Positions 53,867 to 62,994 of a DNA stretch of 64,000 bases are shown here, piece by piece. The stretch comes from Asticcacaulis excentricus (GTDB lineage: Bacteria > Pseudomonadota > Alphaproteobacteria > Caulobacterales > Caulobacteraceae). Location: positions 1,840,501 through 1,904,500 of the forward strand of contig NZ_AP018827.1 of NCBI RefSeq assembly GCF_003966695.1. Direction: 5' to 3'. The notes beneath the pieces were generated by a model that saw only the letters and a program-made list of their open reading frames with translations, ran no database searches and was not told the origin of the DNA. Position 1 is the first letter of the stretch. Each line of letters opens with the position of its first letter. The translations under genes were made by a program, and so were the position numbers.

Positions 53867-54919
53867 ATGAAGCTGGTTAAACGCCCTGAAATCGAGGGCT
53901 TCCTCAAAGCGCCGCCGCGCGACGTGATCGCCTGTCTGATCTATGGCAAGGACCGGGGGCAGGTGCTGGAGCGTGGGCAGGCCTTAGCCCAGAAAATCGT
54001 CCCGGACACCAAGGACCCGTTCAACGTCTCTCTGCTGACCGATACCGATATCGACGCCGATCCCGCGCGGCTTGAGGACGAGCTTCAGGCGCAGTCGCTG
54101 ATGGGTGGCCGGCGGCTGGTGCGGCTCAAATTCTTTTCGGAAAAGGCGGCACTCGACAAACAGGTGGCGGCCGCGCTCAAGGCCCATGCGGCCGGTGAGC
54201 TGAACCGCGACGCCTTCTTCCTGATCGAAGCCGGGGGTCTGGGGGGCGACTCCGCCGTGCGCAAACTGGCCGACGCCGATAAGGCCATCGCCTCCATCGC
54301 CTGCTACGAAGACGAAACCGGCGACGTGGTGCGTATGGCGCGTGAGACTCTGGCACAGAACGAGGTGGCCCTGACGCCCGACGCCATGGACATCTTCGCC
54401 GCACGCCTGCCCAAGGAGCGCGGCGTGGCGCGGCAGGAGATCGAACGCCTGTGCTTGTTTATCGGGCCGGGTTCGCGCCGCACCATCGACGACAAGGAAC
54501 TACAGGAATTTTTAGGCGTCGAGCCGGATGCCTCGTTGTTCGATGCTGCCCTACAGGCCTTTGGCGCGAAAATGGCCCCGGCTCAGGCGGGATTGCGCCG
54601 GGCCTTTGCCGAAGGCGAAGACGGCTCTGCGGCCCTGCGCGCCCTCAACGGCCATCTGGTCAAGCTACGGCTCATTCAGGCCCAGATGGCCAAAGGCATA
54701 GACGCCAAACAAGCCGCGCGGGCGGCAGGTGTCTTCTGGAAGCAGGAGGCGGAGTTTCTGCGTCAGGCCCGTGCCTGGTCGGATTTTTATCTCGACCCGC
54801 TGTCCAAAGAACTGATCGAGACCGACAAGCAATGCAAATCGACGGGGATGCCGGATTTGCTACTAGCCGAACGCCTCTATATGAGCATTGCAGGCCGCGC
54901 TAGGCGGTTGGGTTTGTGA
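53867..54919 (+). CDS. holA: DNA polymerase III delta subunit
   Basis: This 350-residue clamp-loader subunit opens the sliding clamp. The N-terminal part (KLVKRPEIEGFLKAPPRDVIACLIYGKDRGQ) and the central LMGGRRLVRLKFF / NRDAFFLIEAGGL blocks are typical, and FWKQEAEFLRQARAWSD lies in the collar domain. The stop lies 20 bp inside the convergent gene at 54900-55490. Its 5-bp spacing from lptE marks the end of the leuS-lptE-holA run. Confidence 0.9.
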   Translation: MKLVKRPEIEGFLKAPPRDVIACLIYGKDRGQVLERGQALAQKIVPDTKDPFNVSLLTDTDIDADPARLEDELQAQSLMGGRRLVRLKFFSEKAALDKQVAAALKAHAAGELNRDAFFLIEAGGLGGDSAVRKLADADKAIASIACYEDETGDVVRMARETLAQNEVALTPDAMDIFAARLPKERGVARQEIERLCLFIGPGSRRTIDDKELQEFLGVEPDASLFDAALQAFGAKMAPAQAGLRRAFAEGEDGSAALRALNGHLVKLRLIQAQMAKGIDAKQAARAAGVFWKQEAEFLRQARAWSDFYLDPLSKELIETDKQCKSTGMPDLLLAERLYMSIAGRARRLGL

Positions 54920-55490
54920 TTTCTGCCGAGGCAAGATTCCACTCTTCCAGAGCCTCTTCGTCGCCGTTCAATGCCGCACATTCCAGCCAAAATAGATAAC
55001 CTTGCCGGTTATTACGATTTCTATGATGGATGGCGAGATTATATCTTTCGGTTTCGCTGCCATTGCGGATGGCACGCTTCATCCAATAAACCGCTTTTCC
55101 GGGCTGCGGAGGCGTAATCCAGTCAGCCAGCAAACCGGCTAAACGACTTTGCGCAGGCTCGTAATTATTTTGGGCCATCCAAAGAAACAAATCTGATGCT
55201 TCTGCGAACCGACCACTCTCTGACAGCTCCTGCGCAAGCAGAAAGACATCGTAGTCGTTATCATTCGCTGATGACAAAAAGGCTGTTTTCTTATCAAGCC
55301 TTACAAGTAGCTCAAGATAGCCCACCCAAGAATCGGTTTCAGGATACCGGTTTTGATAAAGAGCTTGCGCTTCTGATGGGAGGGCTCTGAACCAATAGAT
55401 AAAATCGCGCTGATACTCCGCCCACTTACCAATTTGCCAGCTCAAACTGTCCCAAGGTATTCCGGGATACACGATCCATGGCGGCTTCAT
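54900..55490 (-). CDS. Hypothetical protein with Sel1/TPR-like repeats
   Basis: This 196-residue protein has helical-repeat stretches (SGRFAEASDLFLWMAQNNYEPAQSRLAGLL and PGKAVYWMKRAIRNGSETERYNLA, shown here only as landmarks; residues about 95-165) resembling Sel1/TPR units. No signal peptide is seen. It is more A/T-rich than the flanking genes and lies between holA and parB, where other alphaproteobacteria usually have none. Sel1-like proteins scaffold protein complexes; specific role unknown. Confidence 0.65.
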   Translation of the reverse strand: MKPPWIVYPGIPWDSLSWQIGKWAEYQRDFIYWFRALPSEAQALYQNRYPETDSWVGYLELLVRLDKKTAFLSSANDNDYDVFLLAQELSESGRFAEASDLFLWMAQNNYEPAQSRLAGLLADWITPPQPGKAVYWMKRAIRNGSETERYNLAIHHRNRNNRQGYLFWLECAALNGDEEALEEWNLASAEITNPTA

Positions 55491-55505
55491 AACTCTCTCG
55501 CAGAG

Positions 55506-56384
55506 TTAAGGCTTTATCATCAGGCGGCGACAGACGTCATCCAGTTGCTCAAGGCTGGCATAGGCGATGCGGACCTCACCCTTGCCGCCCTTGTCGTCCA
55601 GCTTGACGTTGAGGCCCAGCAGTTCCTGAAGGTCCTGCTCCAGCGACAGCACATCGGCATTGGGTTGCGCCTTGGGACGCGCCGGTTTGGTCTCGTCACC
55701 CAGCGCCGTGCGCGCCAGCATTTCCGCCTGACGTACAGACAGACCTTTCTGAATAATCACCTCAGCCAGTGCTTCGGGGTTAGCCGCCGTCGCAATGGCG
55801 CGGGCGTGGCCAGCGCTCAGGCGGCCATGAATAACGTGATCCTGAATGACCTCTGGCAGGCCCAGCAGGCGCATCATATTGGCGATATGGCTGCGTGACT
55901 TTGACACCACCTGCGCCACCGCATCCTGCGTGCGGCCAAAGCGCTCCATCAGCACCTTATAGGCGCGCGCCTCTTCGATGGGGTTGAGGTCTTCGCGCTG
56001 CACGTTTTCGATGATGCCGATTTCCAGCACCTCAAGATCGTCCAGTTCGCGCACGATCACCGGCACAGTCTTCAGACCGGCCTTTTGCGCAGCGCGCCAG
56101 CGGCGTTCACCGGCGATGATCTGAAACTGCCCCGCTTGATTGGGCAACGGCCGCACCAGAATGGGCGACAGCACGCCCTTCTCCTTGATCGAGGCGCTGA
56201 GGTCGTCTATCTCGGCTTCCGAGAAGAAGCGCCGCGGCTGATCCGGATTGCGTTGCAGAAGCTCGATCGGTTTTTCCAGCGTCGCCGCAGGCTTGCCATC
56301 GTTGGTGGCGATGGGCACGGGGCCCTGATTGTCGCTCAGCAGCGCCGACAGTCCGCGACCCAGACCTCTTTGTTTCTCAGACAT
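55506..56384 (-). CDS. parB: Chromosome-partitioning protein ParB
   Basis: This 292-residue CTPase and DNA clamp binds parS. It has an N-terminal ParA-stimulating region (GLGRGLSALLSD), the CTP-binding domain (NPDQPRRFFSEAEIDDLS; GERRWRAAQKAGL), an HTH that reads parS (DAVAQVVSKSRSHIANMMRLL) and a C-terminal dimerisation domain. It loads at parS and, with ParA, segregates the origin. It is 19 bp downstream of parA. Confidence 0.96.
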   Translation of the reverse strand: MSEKQRGLGRGLSALLSDNQGPVPIATNDGKPAATLEKPIELLQRNPDQPRRFFSEAEIDDLSASIKEKGVLSPILVRPLPNQAGQFQIIAGERRWRAAQKAGLKTVPVIVRELDDLEVLEIGIIENVQREDLNPIEEARAYKVLMERFGRTQDAVAQVVSKSRSHIANMMRLLGLPEVIQDHVIHGRLSAGHARAIATAANPEALAEVIIQKGLSVRQAEMLARTALGDETKPARPKAQPNADVLSLEQDLQELLGLNVKLDDKGGKGEVRIAYASLEQLDDVCRRLMIKP

Positions 56385-56403
56385 GTGTATCCTTCAGTCC
56401 TGG

Positions 56404-57225
56404 TCAGGCAGCCGCGCGGCGCACTTTTTCACGTTGAACAACTTCGCGGGCCAGTTTCAGATAAGCCTGCGAACCCGTGCATTTCAGATCGTAGATCAGG
56501 GCCGGCTTGCCGAAGGACGGGGCCTCCGACACCCGCACATTGCGCGGAATGACCGTCTCATAGACCTTCTCGCCGAAGTGCGAACGCACGTCTTTAGCCA
56601 CATGGCCGGAAAGCGCATTGCGGCGGTCGAACATGGTCAGCACAATCCCCTGAAGCTCCAGCTTCGGGTTCAGTGAGCCCTTGACCAGATCAATGGTGCG
56701 CATCAGTTGCGACAGACCTTCTAGTGCAAAGAACTCGCATTGCAGCGGCACCAGCACCGCATCGGCGGCGCTCATGGCATTGATGGTCAGCAGGTTCAGC
56801 GACGGCGGGCAGTCGATCAGCACGTAGGAATAGGCCAGTTCGCCGACCTGCGCCTGATGCTCCAGCGCGTCGCGCAGGCGATAGGAACGGCGGTCGGCCT
56901 GACCCAACTCGATCTCAACGCCCGACAGGTCGGGGTCCGACGGGATGATGTATAGGCCGGGCACTGAGGTCTTGACCGCGCATTCGCCAATGGGCTGCTG
57001 ATCGACGATCACGTCATAGATGGTGGTGGTACGCGCCGAACGCGGCACACCCAGACCGGTCGAAGCGTTACCCTGAGGGTCCATGTCGATGATCAGTACG
57101 GTCTCACCGACGGCGGCCAAAGCGGTGCCGAGATTGATCGCCGTCGTCGTCTTGCCCACCCCACCCTTCTGGTTAGACACCGCCAGAACGCGGGGCATGG
57201 GGTGCGGGGGGAAACTATCTGGCAC
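56404..57225 (-). CDS. parA: Chromosome-partitioning ATPase ParA
   Basis: This 273-residue deviant-Walker ATPase pulls ParB-parS. It has the Walker A' motif NQKGGVGKTTTAINLG, DMDPQGNASTGLG, LIDCPPSLNLLTINA and a C-terminal helix. GTG 57225 is chosen because GGAG lies 8 bases upstream. ATG 57198 and GTG 57234 are the alternatives. Its start overlaps the end of rsmG by 11 bp, so the two are co-transcribed. Confidence 0.93.
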   Translation of the reverse strand: MPDSFPPHPMPRVLAVSNQKGGVGKTTTAINLGTALAAVGETVLIIDMDPQGNASTGLGVPRSARTTTIYDVIVDQQPIGECAVKTSVPGLYIIPSDPDLSGVEIELGQADRRSYRLRDALEHQAQVGELAYSYVLIDCPPSLNLLTINAMSAADAVLVPLQCEFFALEGLSQLMRTIDLVKGSLNPKLELQGIVLTMFDRRNALSGHVAKDVRSHFGEKVYETVIPRNVRVSEAPSFGKPALIYDLKCTGSQAYLKLAREVVQREKVRRAAA

Positions 57226-57937
57226 GACGGACACTCCGAATATGCAGGACGCGACCGCGCGGGTCGCTCAAGGACGTAAACAGCTCAGACTGAAAAGCCC
57301 AGTTTTTGTGCGCGTCGGCGATTTCCGCCTCGACGTTTTCGCCTTTCAGCAACCAGCCCTCGGCCCCTTTGCGGAAAAAGCTTTCGGCAAATCCGATCAG
57401 CTTCGGCAGAGGGGCCATGGCGCGGGCGGTGACCACATCGACCTTCAGCGAGACATTCTCGGCCCGGTCGTTGATCACCGTCGCCGGCAGGTCCAAGTCT
57501 CGCACAACTTCGCCTAAAAAGCGACAGCGCTTGGCCAGAGAGTCGATGAGAAACACGCGCCGGTCTGTGGGTGTTTCGCCTGAATCTGTGGACAGGTGTT
57601 TCAAAAGTATGGCCAGTACGACGCCGGGAAAACCCGCGCCTGCGCCCAGGTCCGCCCAGCTTCTGGCCTCTGGCGCATGGTTCAGCAGTTGCGCGGAATC
57701 GAGGACGTGCCGTGACCAGTAATGTGGGATCGTCGCGGGGCCAACAAGGTTCATCACCTCATTGCGCTCGGCCAGCACCTGACCAAAGCGGGTAAGGTCA
57801 TCAATGGCCGCCTGTTTCACGTGAAACACCAGATGCGCGGCCATCTCCTCAGGGGTCATTGGTAGCGGTCGCGCAGTTGTGTCCGAAAACCAGTCCCCAC
57901 TTTTCGGGCTGCACTCGCCATAATCAGCAGACGACAT
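57215..57937 (-). CDS. rsmG: 16S rRNA (guanine527-N7)-methyltransferase RsmG (GidB)
   Basis: This 240-residue SAM methyltransferase modifies G527 of 16S rRNA; its loss gives low-level streptomycin resistance. It has HYWSRHVLDSAQLL, WADLGAGAGFPGVVLAIL (SAM-binding loop) and VVTARAMAPLPKLIGFAE. ATG 57937 overlaps the mnmG stop (TGATG), so it is coupled. Residues about 10-25 (CSPKSGDWFSD region) are encoded by a fragment of the dispersed repeat, and residues VFHVKQ by parS site 1. A later ATG at 57859 would omit the repeat-derived part. Confidence 0.92.
   Translation of the reverse strand: MSSADYGECSPKSGDWFSDTTARPLPMTPEEMAAHLVFHVKQAAIDDLTRFGQVLAERNEVMNLVGPATIPHYWSRHVLDSAQLLNHAPEARSWADLGAGAGFPGVVLAILLKHLSTDSGETPTDRRVFLIDSLAKRCRFLGEVVRDLDLPATVINDRAENVSLKVDVVTARAMAPLPKLIGFAESFFRKGAEGWLLKGENVEAEIADAHKNWAFQSELFTSLSDPRGRVLHIRSVRRAR
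57813..57828. other. parS site 1 (inside rsmG)
   Basis: A perfect 16-bp palindrome TGTTTCACGTGAAACA, identical to the alphaproteobacterial parS consensus, encodes FHVKQ in the RsmG N-terminus. It is the ParB loading site about 600 bp from parA. Confidence 0.93.
57883..57907. repeat. Repeat-family fragment within rsmG coding sequence
   Basis: CCGAAAACCAGTCCCCAC followed by TTTTCGG is a 25-nt unit with 7-bp arms, matching on the minus strand the core of copies at 38504 (CCGAAAAGTGG) and 14551. It codes for the PKSGDWFSD part of RsmG. Confidence 0.7.
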
Positions 57938-59798
57938 CAGGCCGCACCCTTTTTCAGGTTGCGCACATGGAACAACAGGGCCGTCAACGCGCCCGGAGTC
58001 ATGCCCTCGATGCGACGCGCCTGACCGAGCGTCAGGGGTCTGACGCGGCTCAGCTTCTCCTTGGCTTCGTTGGACAGCCCGCCGACCAAGGCATAGTCGA
58101 GGTCTTCAGGCAGGGCGAGATTCTCGTCCTTGCGGAAGGCGTCGATCTCTGCCGCCTGACGACCGAGATAGCCCGAATAGAGGGCGTCAATCTCGATCTG
58201 CTCGAACACGCTGTCGGACCAGTCTTTAAGCTCCGGCCATACCGCTTCCAGCTTATCCCGCGAACAGGTGTCGTAGGATAGGAGTTGCAGCAGGTTGCGC
58301 TTCTGACCGTCGGCATTGACGCGGATACCCAAGGCATTGGCCTCATTGGGTGTCAACTTCAGCTCATCTGCGCGCTGACGCGCCGTGGCCAACGCCTGCT
58401 TCTTCTCCAGCCAATGCGCCTTGCGCCGCTCGTCCATCAGGCCAATCTTCAACGCGATATCCGACAGGCGCTGATCCGCATTGTCGGCGCGCAGCTTCAG
58501 ACGGAACTCGGCGCGGCTTGTGAACATGCGATAGGGTTCCGTGACGCCCTTGGTCACCAGATCGTCGATCATCACTCCGATATAGGCTTCGTCACGCCCC
58601 AGCACCAGCGGGCTTAGGCCCCCGGCGCGCGCCGCCGCGTTCAGGCCCGCCATCAGGCCCTGCGCCCCCGCCTCTTCATAACCGGTCGTACCGTTGATCT
58701 GCCCCGCTAGAAACAGACCCGGCAGGCGCTTCAGTTCAAGCGTCGGATAGAGCTCACGCGGATCGACATAGTCGTATTCAATGGCGTAGGCGTAGCGCTT
58801 GATGACCACATTTTCGAGGCCGCGAATGGTACGCAGAAAGGCTTCCTGCGTCGCCTCAGACACGCTGGTCGAGATACCGTTTGGGTAGACGGTGTCATCA
58901 TCGTAGCCTTCGGGCTCCAGAAACACCTGATGGCTGTCCTTATCCGAAAAACGCACCACCTTGTCCTCGATGGAGGGACAATAGCGTGGTCCGCGTCCGG
59001 ACAGATGGCCGCCATAGACCGCCGATTCCGTGATCCGCTCCTGAATGATACGGTGCGTATCGGCATTGGTATAGGTGATGCCGCAGGTGATTTGCGGCCG
59101 GTTGATGGCGGCGTTCAGGGTCGAAAACGGCGTAGGAACCGCGTCGCCTTCCTGCTTTTCCAGAATATCCCAGTTAATCGTCTTGCCATCCAGCCGCGCC
59201 GGCGTCCCGGTTTTCAGGCGGCCCATATCGAGCTTGAGATCATAGAGACGCTGCCCCAGACCATTAGCAGGCTCATCACCAAATCGCCCGGCCGCCATGC
59301 GCTTTTCGCCGATGTGGATGATGCCACGCAAAAAGGTGCCTGTCGTCAGGACCACGGCTTTTGAACGGTATTCGACACCCTGCGCATCGACTGTGCCAAC
59401 GACCGTATCACCCTCAAGGATCAGGTCTTCGACCGCCGCCGCGATGATCGTCAGGTTTTCGGTGCTTTGCAGTTCGGCCAGCATGGCTTCACGATAGAGC
59501 TTGCGGTCGATCTGAGCGCGCGGGCCGCGCACGGCTGGCCCCTTGGAGCGATTGAGCATCTTGAACTGGATGCCGCCGATATCAGCCATGCGACCCATGA
59601 CACCATCCAGAGCGTCGATTTCGCGCACCAGATGGCCCTTCCCCAGCCCCCAATGGCCGGGTTGCACGACATCTCACCCAGGGTTTCGATCTTATGCGTC
59701 AGCAGCAAGGTCTTGGCACCCATACGCGCCGCAGCCGTCGCGGCTTCGGCGCCCGCATGACCTCCACCGACGACAATGACATCCCAAAACTGGGTCAT
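57937..59798 (-). CDS. mnmG: tRNA uridine 5-carboxymethylaminomethyl modification enzyme MnmG (GidA), frameshifted
   Basis: The product is the FAD enzyme that, with MnmE, modifies the wobble uridine of tRNAs. The N-terminal part is in one frame ([22 protein letters not shown] ... [14 protein letters not shown], 59798 down to about 59650). The rest ([20 protein letters not shown] to the end) is in another frame. A one-base loss in the C-run 59647-59651 explains the split exactly, since the family has [21 protein letters not shown] here. The C-terminal part contains [22 protein letters not shown] and [16 protein letters not shown] in normal form. Either a sequencing error or a recent mutation; rsmG and mnmE around it are intact. 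Confidence 0.9.
59647..59651 (-). other. mnmG: Frameshift point in mnmG (C-run)
   Basis: On the minus strand the sequence ATTGGGGGCTGGGGAAGG reads ATT-GGG-GGC-TGG, whereas the family requires ATT-GGN-GGN-CTG-GGN-AAG. One extra G in the run of five would restore the frame. Confidence 0.85.
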
Positions 59799-59893
59799 AG
59801 AGCTTCAACCTGTCAGGAAAACGAATGAGGGCTGGCTATAGCAGATCAGGCCGGACGGGTCGAATCGAGAAGTGTTAATTTTGGTGTTATCCG

Positions 59894-59909
59894 TGTTTCA
59901 CGTGAAACA
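59894..59909. other. parS site 2 (between mnmE and mnmG)
   Basis: A perfect TGTTTCACGTGAAACA palindrome, with G/C at the next flanking positions (18-bp palindrome 59893-59910), lies in the intergenic space 4 bp from the mnmE stop. Confidence 0.95.
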
Positions 59910-59912
59910 CTT

Positions 59913-61253
59913 TTATTTGCCAATGCAGAAGTTTGAGAAGATATGATCCAGCACCTGCTCCACATCTGTGCGGCCAAACAGGGCATCAAAAGCGGATAGC
60001 GCCTGGCGAATATCTTCGGCCATCAATTCAGGTGTAGCGAAACCGATACCCAAGGCGCGTTCCAAAGCCGCATCGACCTCCCGCAGACGCTCGCCATGCC
60101 GTTCCCGTGTTGCCGCCGGGAAGGTGCTGAGAGACAGGGCCGCTTCGAGATCGGCCTCCAGAGCGCGTTGAACCGTCTCAATCCCCTCACCTCTGGTCAG
60201 GCTGGTTTCCAGAAGACGGACCTTTTTGTCCTCATGCTGAGATCGAAGCTCTGCAAGGGATTCCGTGGATATTTGATCTGTCTTGTTGAGGATCAGATAG
60301 TCCCCCGACTGCATGGCCGACAAGTCTTCCGGAGCGTCCGACACATCCACGACCCACAAGCGCAAATCTGCCGATTGTCCCCTCGCTTTCGCGCGGCGGA
60401 TGCCTTCGGACTCCACCACGTCCTCGGTTTCGCGCAGGCCCGCCGTATCATAGATCAAGGCCGCATAGGGTCCGATACGAATGGGAGATTCAATCACATC
60501 GCGCGTCGTCCCGGCAATCGGTGTGACGATGGCCGCATCGGTTTGTAGCAGGGCGTTAAACAGGCTCGACTTCCCCGCATTGGGCTTGCCCATAATGGCG
60601 ATGCGATAGCCTTCGCGGATTTGTTGCCCGCGTCTCGCATCCGTGATCGCCACCCCTACCTCAGTCTTCAGCGCGATAACATCCGAAATAATGCGTTCGC
60701 TGAGGTGTTCCGGAATGTCCTCATCCGGGAAATCGACGATGGCTTCGATATGGGCCAGAATACGGATCAGCGCATCGCGCCATTGGGCATAGCGATCACG
60801 GAAGCCACCTTCAAGCTGCATCAGGGCTTGACGCCGCTGCGCCTCGGACTCGGCCTCAACCAGATCGGAAATGGCCTCGGCCTGAGTCAGGTCGAGCTTG
60901 CCATTTTCAAAGGCCCGCCGTGAGAACTCACCTGGTTCGGCGTGGCGCAGGCCCTCGGCGCGAAACACCGCATAAAGGCGTTCCAGCACCGCCCGTGAGC
61001 CGTGGATATGAAATTCAGCGCAGTCTTCGCCGGTAAAACTGTTCGGCCCCTTGAACCACAGGACCAGAGCCTGATCTATCAGCTCGCCGTCATAGCGCAG
61101 ATGACCGAGCGTCGCACAGCGTGGACGCGGCAAGCGCCCCAGCAAGGCCTCAACCACCTGCACCGCTTGAGGCCCGGAAACGCGGATGACCGATACACCA
61201 GCCCGGCCTTGCGCCGAGGCCAAAGCAAAAATCGTCTGTTTCACGTGAAACAC
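59913..61253 (-). CDS. mnmE: tRNA modification GTPase MnmE (TrmE)
   Basis: This 446-residue GTPase partners MnmG in wobble-uridine modification. The N-terminal tetrahydrofolate-binding domain (ALASAQGRAGVSVIRVSGPQ) is followed by a helical domain, an inserted G domain (GKPNAGKSSLFNALL; IAGTTRDV; DTAGLRETED; NKTD) and the C-terminal FCIGK that activates formyl transfer. GTG 61253 starts the gene and lies within parS site 3, whose bases code MFHVKQ. Confidence 0.95.
   Translation of the reverse strand: MFHVKQTIFALASAQGRAGVSVIRVSGPQAVQVVEALLGRLPRPRCATLGHLRYDGELIDQALVLWFKGPNSFTGEDCAEFHIHGSRAVLERLYAVFRAEGLRHAEPGEFSRRAFENGKLDLTQAEAISDLVEAESEAQRRQALMQLEGGFRDRYAQWRDALIRILAHIEAIVDFPDEDIPEHLSERIISDVIALKTEVGVAITDARRGQQIREGYRIAIMGKPNAGKSSLFNALLQTDAAIVTPIAGTTRDVIESPIRIGPYAALIYDTAGLRETEDVVESEGIRRAKARGQSADLRLWVVDVSDAPEDLSAMQSGDYLILNKTDQISTESLAELRSQHEDKKVRLLETSLTRGEGIETVQRALEADLEAALSLSTFPAATRERHGERLREVDAALERALGIGFATPELMAEDIRQALSAFDALFGRTDVEQVLDHIFSNFCIGK
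61237..61252. other. parS site 3 (at the mnmE start codon)
   Basis: A perfect TGTTTCACGTGAAACA palindrome overlaps the mnmE GTG start at 61253, so codons 1-6 (MFHVKQ) are dictated by ParB-binding sequence. It is 1343 bp from site 2 and 3424 bp from site 1. Confidence 0.95.
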
Positions 61254-61259
61254 GAGAGC

Positions 61260-61514
61260 CTACTTACCGCCCTTGAAACCGCCCATGCTGGCGGTCGCCG
61301 CGGATTGCATCATCTTGAGGAAATGATCCTGTGCTTGCACGCCGAAGCTCGACCAGGTCTTGATGATCTCCTCGGGCTGCATCGACTGGATATTCTGCTC
61401 GACGCGGGCCTTCATCTGCTCAACCATATAGTCGTTCAGCGTCTCGACATTGGGCAGACCCAAAAAGGCGCGGGCTTCCTGCGGCGTGCATTCGATATCG
61501 AAGGTGACTTTCAT
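61260..61514 (-). CDS. DUF6489-family small protein
   Basis: This 84-residue protein (MKVTFDIECTPQEARAFLGL start, MGGFKGGK end) is of a small alphaproteobacterial family seen beside mnmE. The central helix (QMKARVEQNIQSM) and QPEEIIKTWSSFGVQAQDHF are conserved-looking. Function is unknown; phasin-like oligomerisation would fit the helices. ATG 61514 has GGAGA six bases upstream. It is 6 bp upstream of mnmE, so co-transcribed. Confidence 0.78.
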   Translation of the reverse strand: MKVTFDIECTPQEARAFLGLPNVETLNDYMVEQMKARVEQNIQSMQPEEIIKTWSSFGVQAQDHFLKMMQSAATASMGGFKGGK

Positions 61515-61556
61515 AGCGGGTCTCCGCAAGGCTCGCATCGATAAATGAGAGCGGAT

Positions 61557-61585
61557 AAAGAAAGGGCCGGATTGCTCCGGCCCGG
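61557..61585 (-). terminator. Rho-independent terminator after rho (minus strand)
   Basis: GGGCCGGA / TCCGGCCC with a TTGC loop is followed on the minus strand by TTTCTTTAT. It lies 40 bp past the rho stop and ahead of the DUF6489 gene. Confidence 0.75.
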
Positions 61586-61626
61586 ATAGATTAACAATGA
61601 TCCTGTGTCGCCTGATTTGGCAAGGA

Positions 61627-62994
61627 TCAGGTGTTCATGCTCTGGAAGAATTCGCCATTGTTCTTGGTCTGACGCAGCTTGTCGATCAGGAACTCGATGG
61701 CATCCTGCGCACCCATCGGGTTGAGGATACGACGCAGCACGTAAGTCTTTTGCAGGTCCGACTTATCGACCAGCAGGTCTTCCTTGCGCGTGCCCGACTT
61801 GAGGATGTCCATGGCCGGGAAGACGCGCTTGTCAGCGACCTTACGGTCCAGCACGATTTCCGAGTTACCCGTGCCCTTGAACTCTTCAAAGATCACTTCG
61901 TCCATGCGCGAACCGGTGTCGATCAGCGCGGTGGCGATAATGGTTAGGGAGCCGCCCTCTTCGATATTACGCGCCGCACCGAAGAAGCGCTTGGGCCGTT
62001 GCAAGGCGTTGGCATCGACACCGCCGGTCAGCACCTTACCCGATGACGGCACGACCGTGTTATAGGCACGGCCGAGACGGGTGATCGAGTCGAGGAGGAT
62101 GACTACGTCGCGTTTGTGTTCGACCAGACGCTTGGCCTTTTCGATGACCATTTCGGCCACCTGAACGTGGCGTGTCGCCGGCTCATCAAAGGTCGAGGAG
62201 ATGACTTCGCCGCGCACGGTGCGCTGCATGTCCGTCACTTCTTCCGGGCGTTCGTCGATCAGCAACACCATCAGGTAGCATTCCGGATGGTTGGCGGCGA
62301 TCGACTTGGCAATGTTTTGCAACATGACCGTCTTACCGACGCGCGGCGGGGCGACGATCAGGCAGCGCTGACCCTTACCCAGAGGGGCCACGATATCGAT
62401 GATGCGCCCCGAACGGTCTTTGATCGTCGGGTCTTCGATTTCCATTTTGAGGCGCTCTTCGGGATAGAGCGGCGTCAGGTTATCAAAATGCACCTTGTGA
62501 CGTATAGCTTCGGGGTCTTCGAAATTGATCGTCTTGATCTTCGACAGGGCGAAGTAACGCTCGCCTTCGCGCGGGCTGCGGATCGGGCCTTCGACCGTGT
62601 CGCCGGTACGCAGGGCGTGGCGGCGAATCTGCTGCGGCGACACGTAGATGTCATCGGGACCGGGCAGATAGTTGGCTTCGGGCGAACGCAGAAAGCCAAA
62701 CCCGTCCTGCAGAACCTCGATAACGCCAGAGCCAGTGATTTCAACCCCTTCTTCGGCCAGCGTTTTCAGAACCGCAAACATCAGGTCCTGCATTCGCATG
62801 GAGGCGGCGTTTTCAACACCGATCTGTTCGGCAAAGGCCAGCAGGTCGGCCGGCGACTTGTCCTTCAGTTCCTGAAGCGACAGCTTTTCCTGATTGGGGT
62901 TTTCTGACTCGTCATCGCCGTTGTCGCTGTTGTTTTCGTCTTCGGCAGCGTCTTCCAGCGTGGTGTCGTATTCAATTTCGTTGTCTTCGGACAT
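61627..62994 (-). CDS. rho: Transcription termination factor Rho
   Basis: This 455-residue hexameric RNA helicase ends transcription. It has a short acidic N-terminus ([20 protein letters not shown]), the Rho N-terminal and cold-shock RNA-binding domains (about 60-160; [20 protein letters not shown]), Walker [11 protein letters not shown], Walker [12 protein letters not shown] and the C-terminal RNA channel ([18 protein letters not shown]). It lies at the usual position between hemJ and mnmE. Confidence 0.97.
   Translation of the reverse strand: MSEDNEIEYDTTLEDAAEDENNSDNGDDESENPNQEKLSLQELKDKSPADLLAFAEQIGVENAASMRMQDLMFAVLKTLAEEGVEITGSGVIEVLQDGFGFLRSPEANYLPGPDDIYVSPQQIRRHALRTGDTVEGPIRSPREGERYFALSKIKTINFEDPEAIRHKVHFDNLTPLYPEERLKMEIEDPTIKDRSGRIIDIVAPLGKGQRCLIVAPPRVGKTVMLQNIAKSIAANHPECYLMVLLIDERPEEVTDMQRTVRGEVISSTFDEPATRHVQVAEMVIEKAKRLVEHKRDVVILLDSITRLGRAYNTVVPSSGKVLTGGVDANALQRPKRFFGAARNIEEGGSLTIIATALIDTGSRMDEVIFEEFKGTGNSEIVLDRKVADKRVFPAMDILKSGTRKEDLLVDKSDLQKTYVLRRILNPMGAQDAIEFLIDKLRQTKNNGEFFQSMNT

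Noticed and set aside
59451-59798. A separate short flavoprotein gene upstream of mnmG
   Set aside because: It is the N-terminal part of mnmG in another frame; the junction with the rest is exact, so this is a frameshift and not a second gene.
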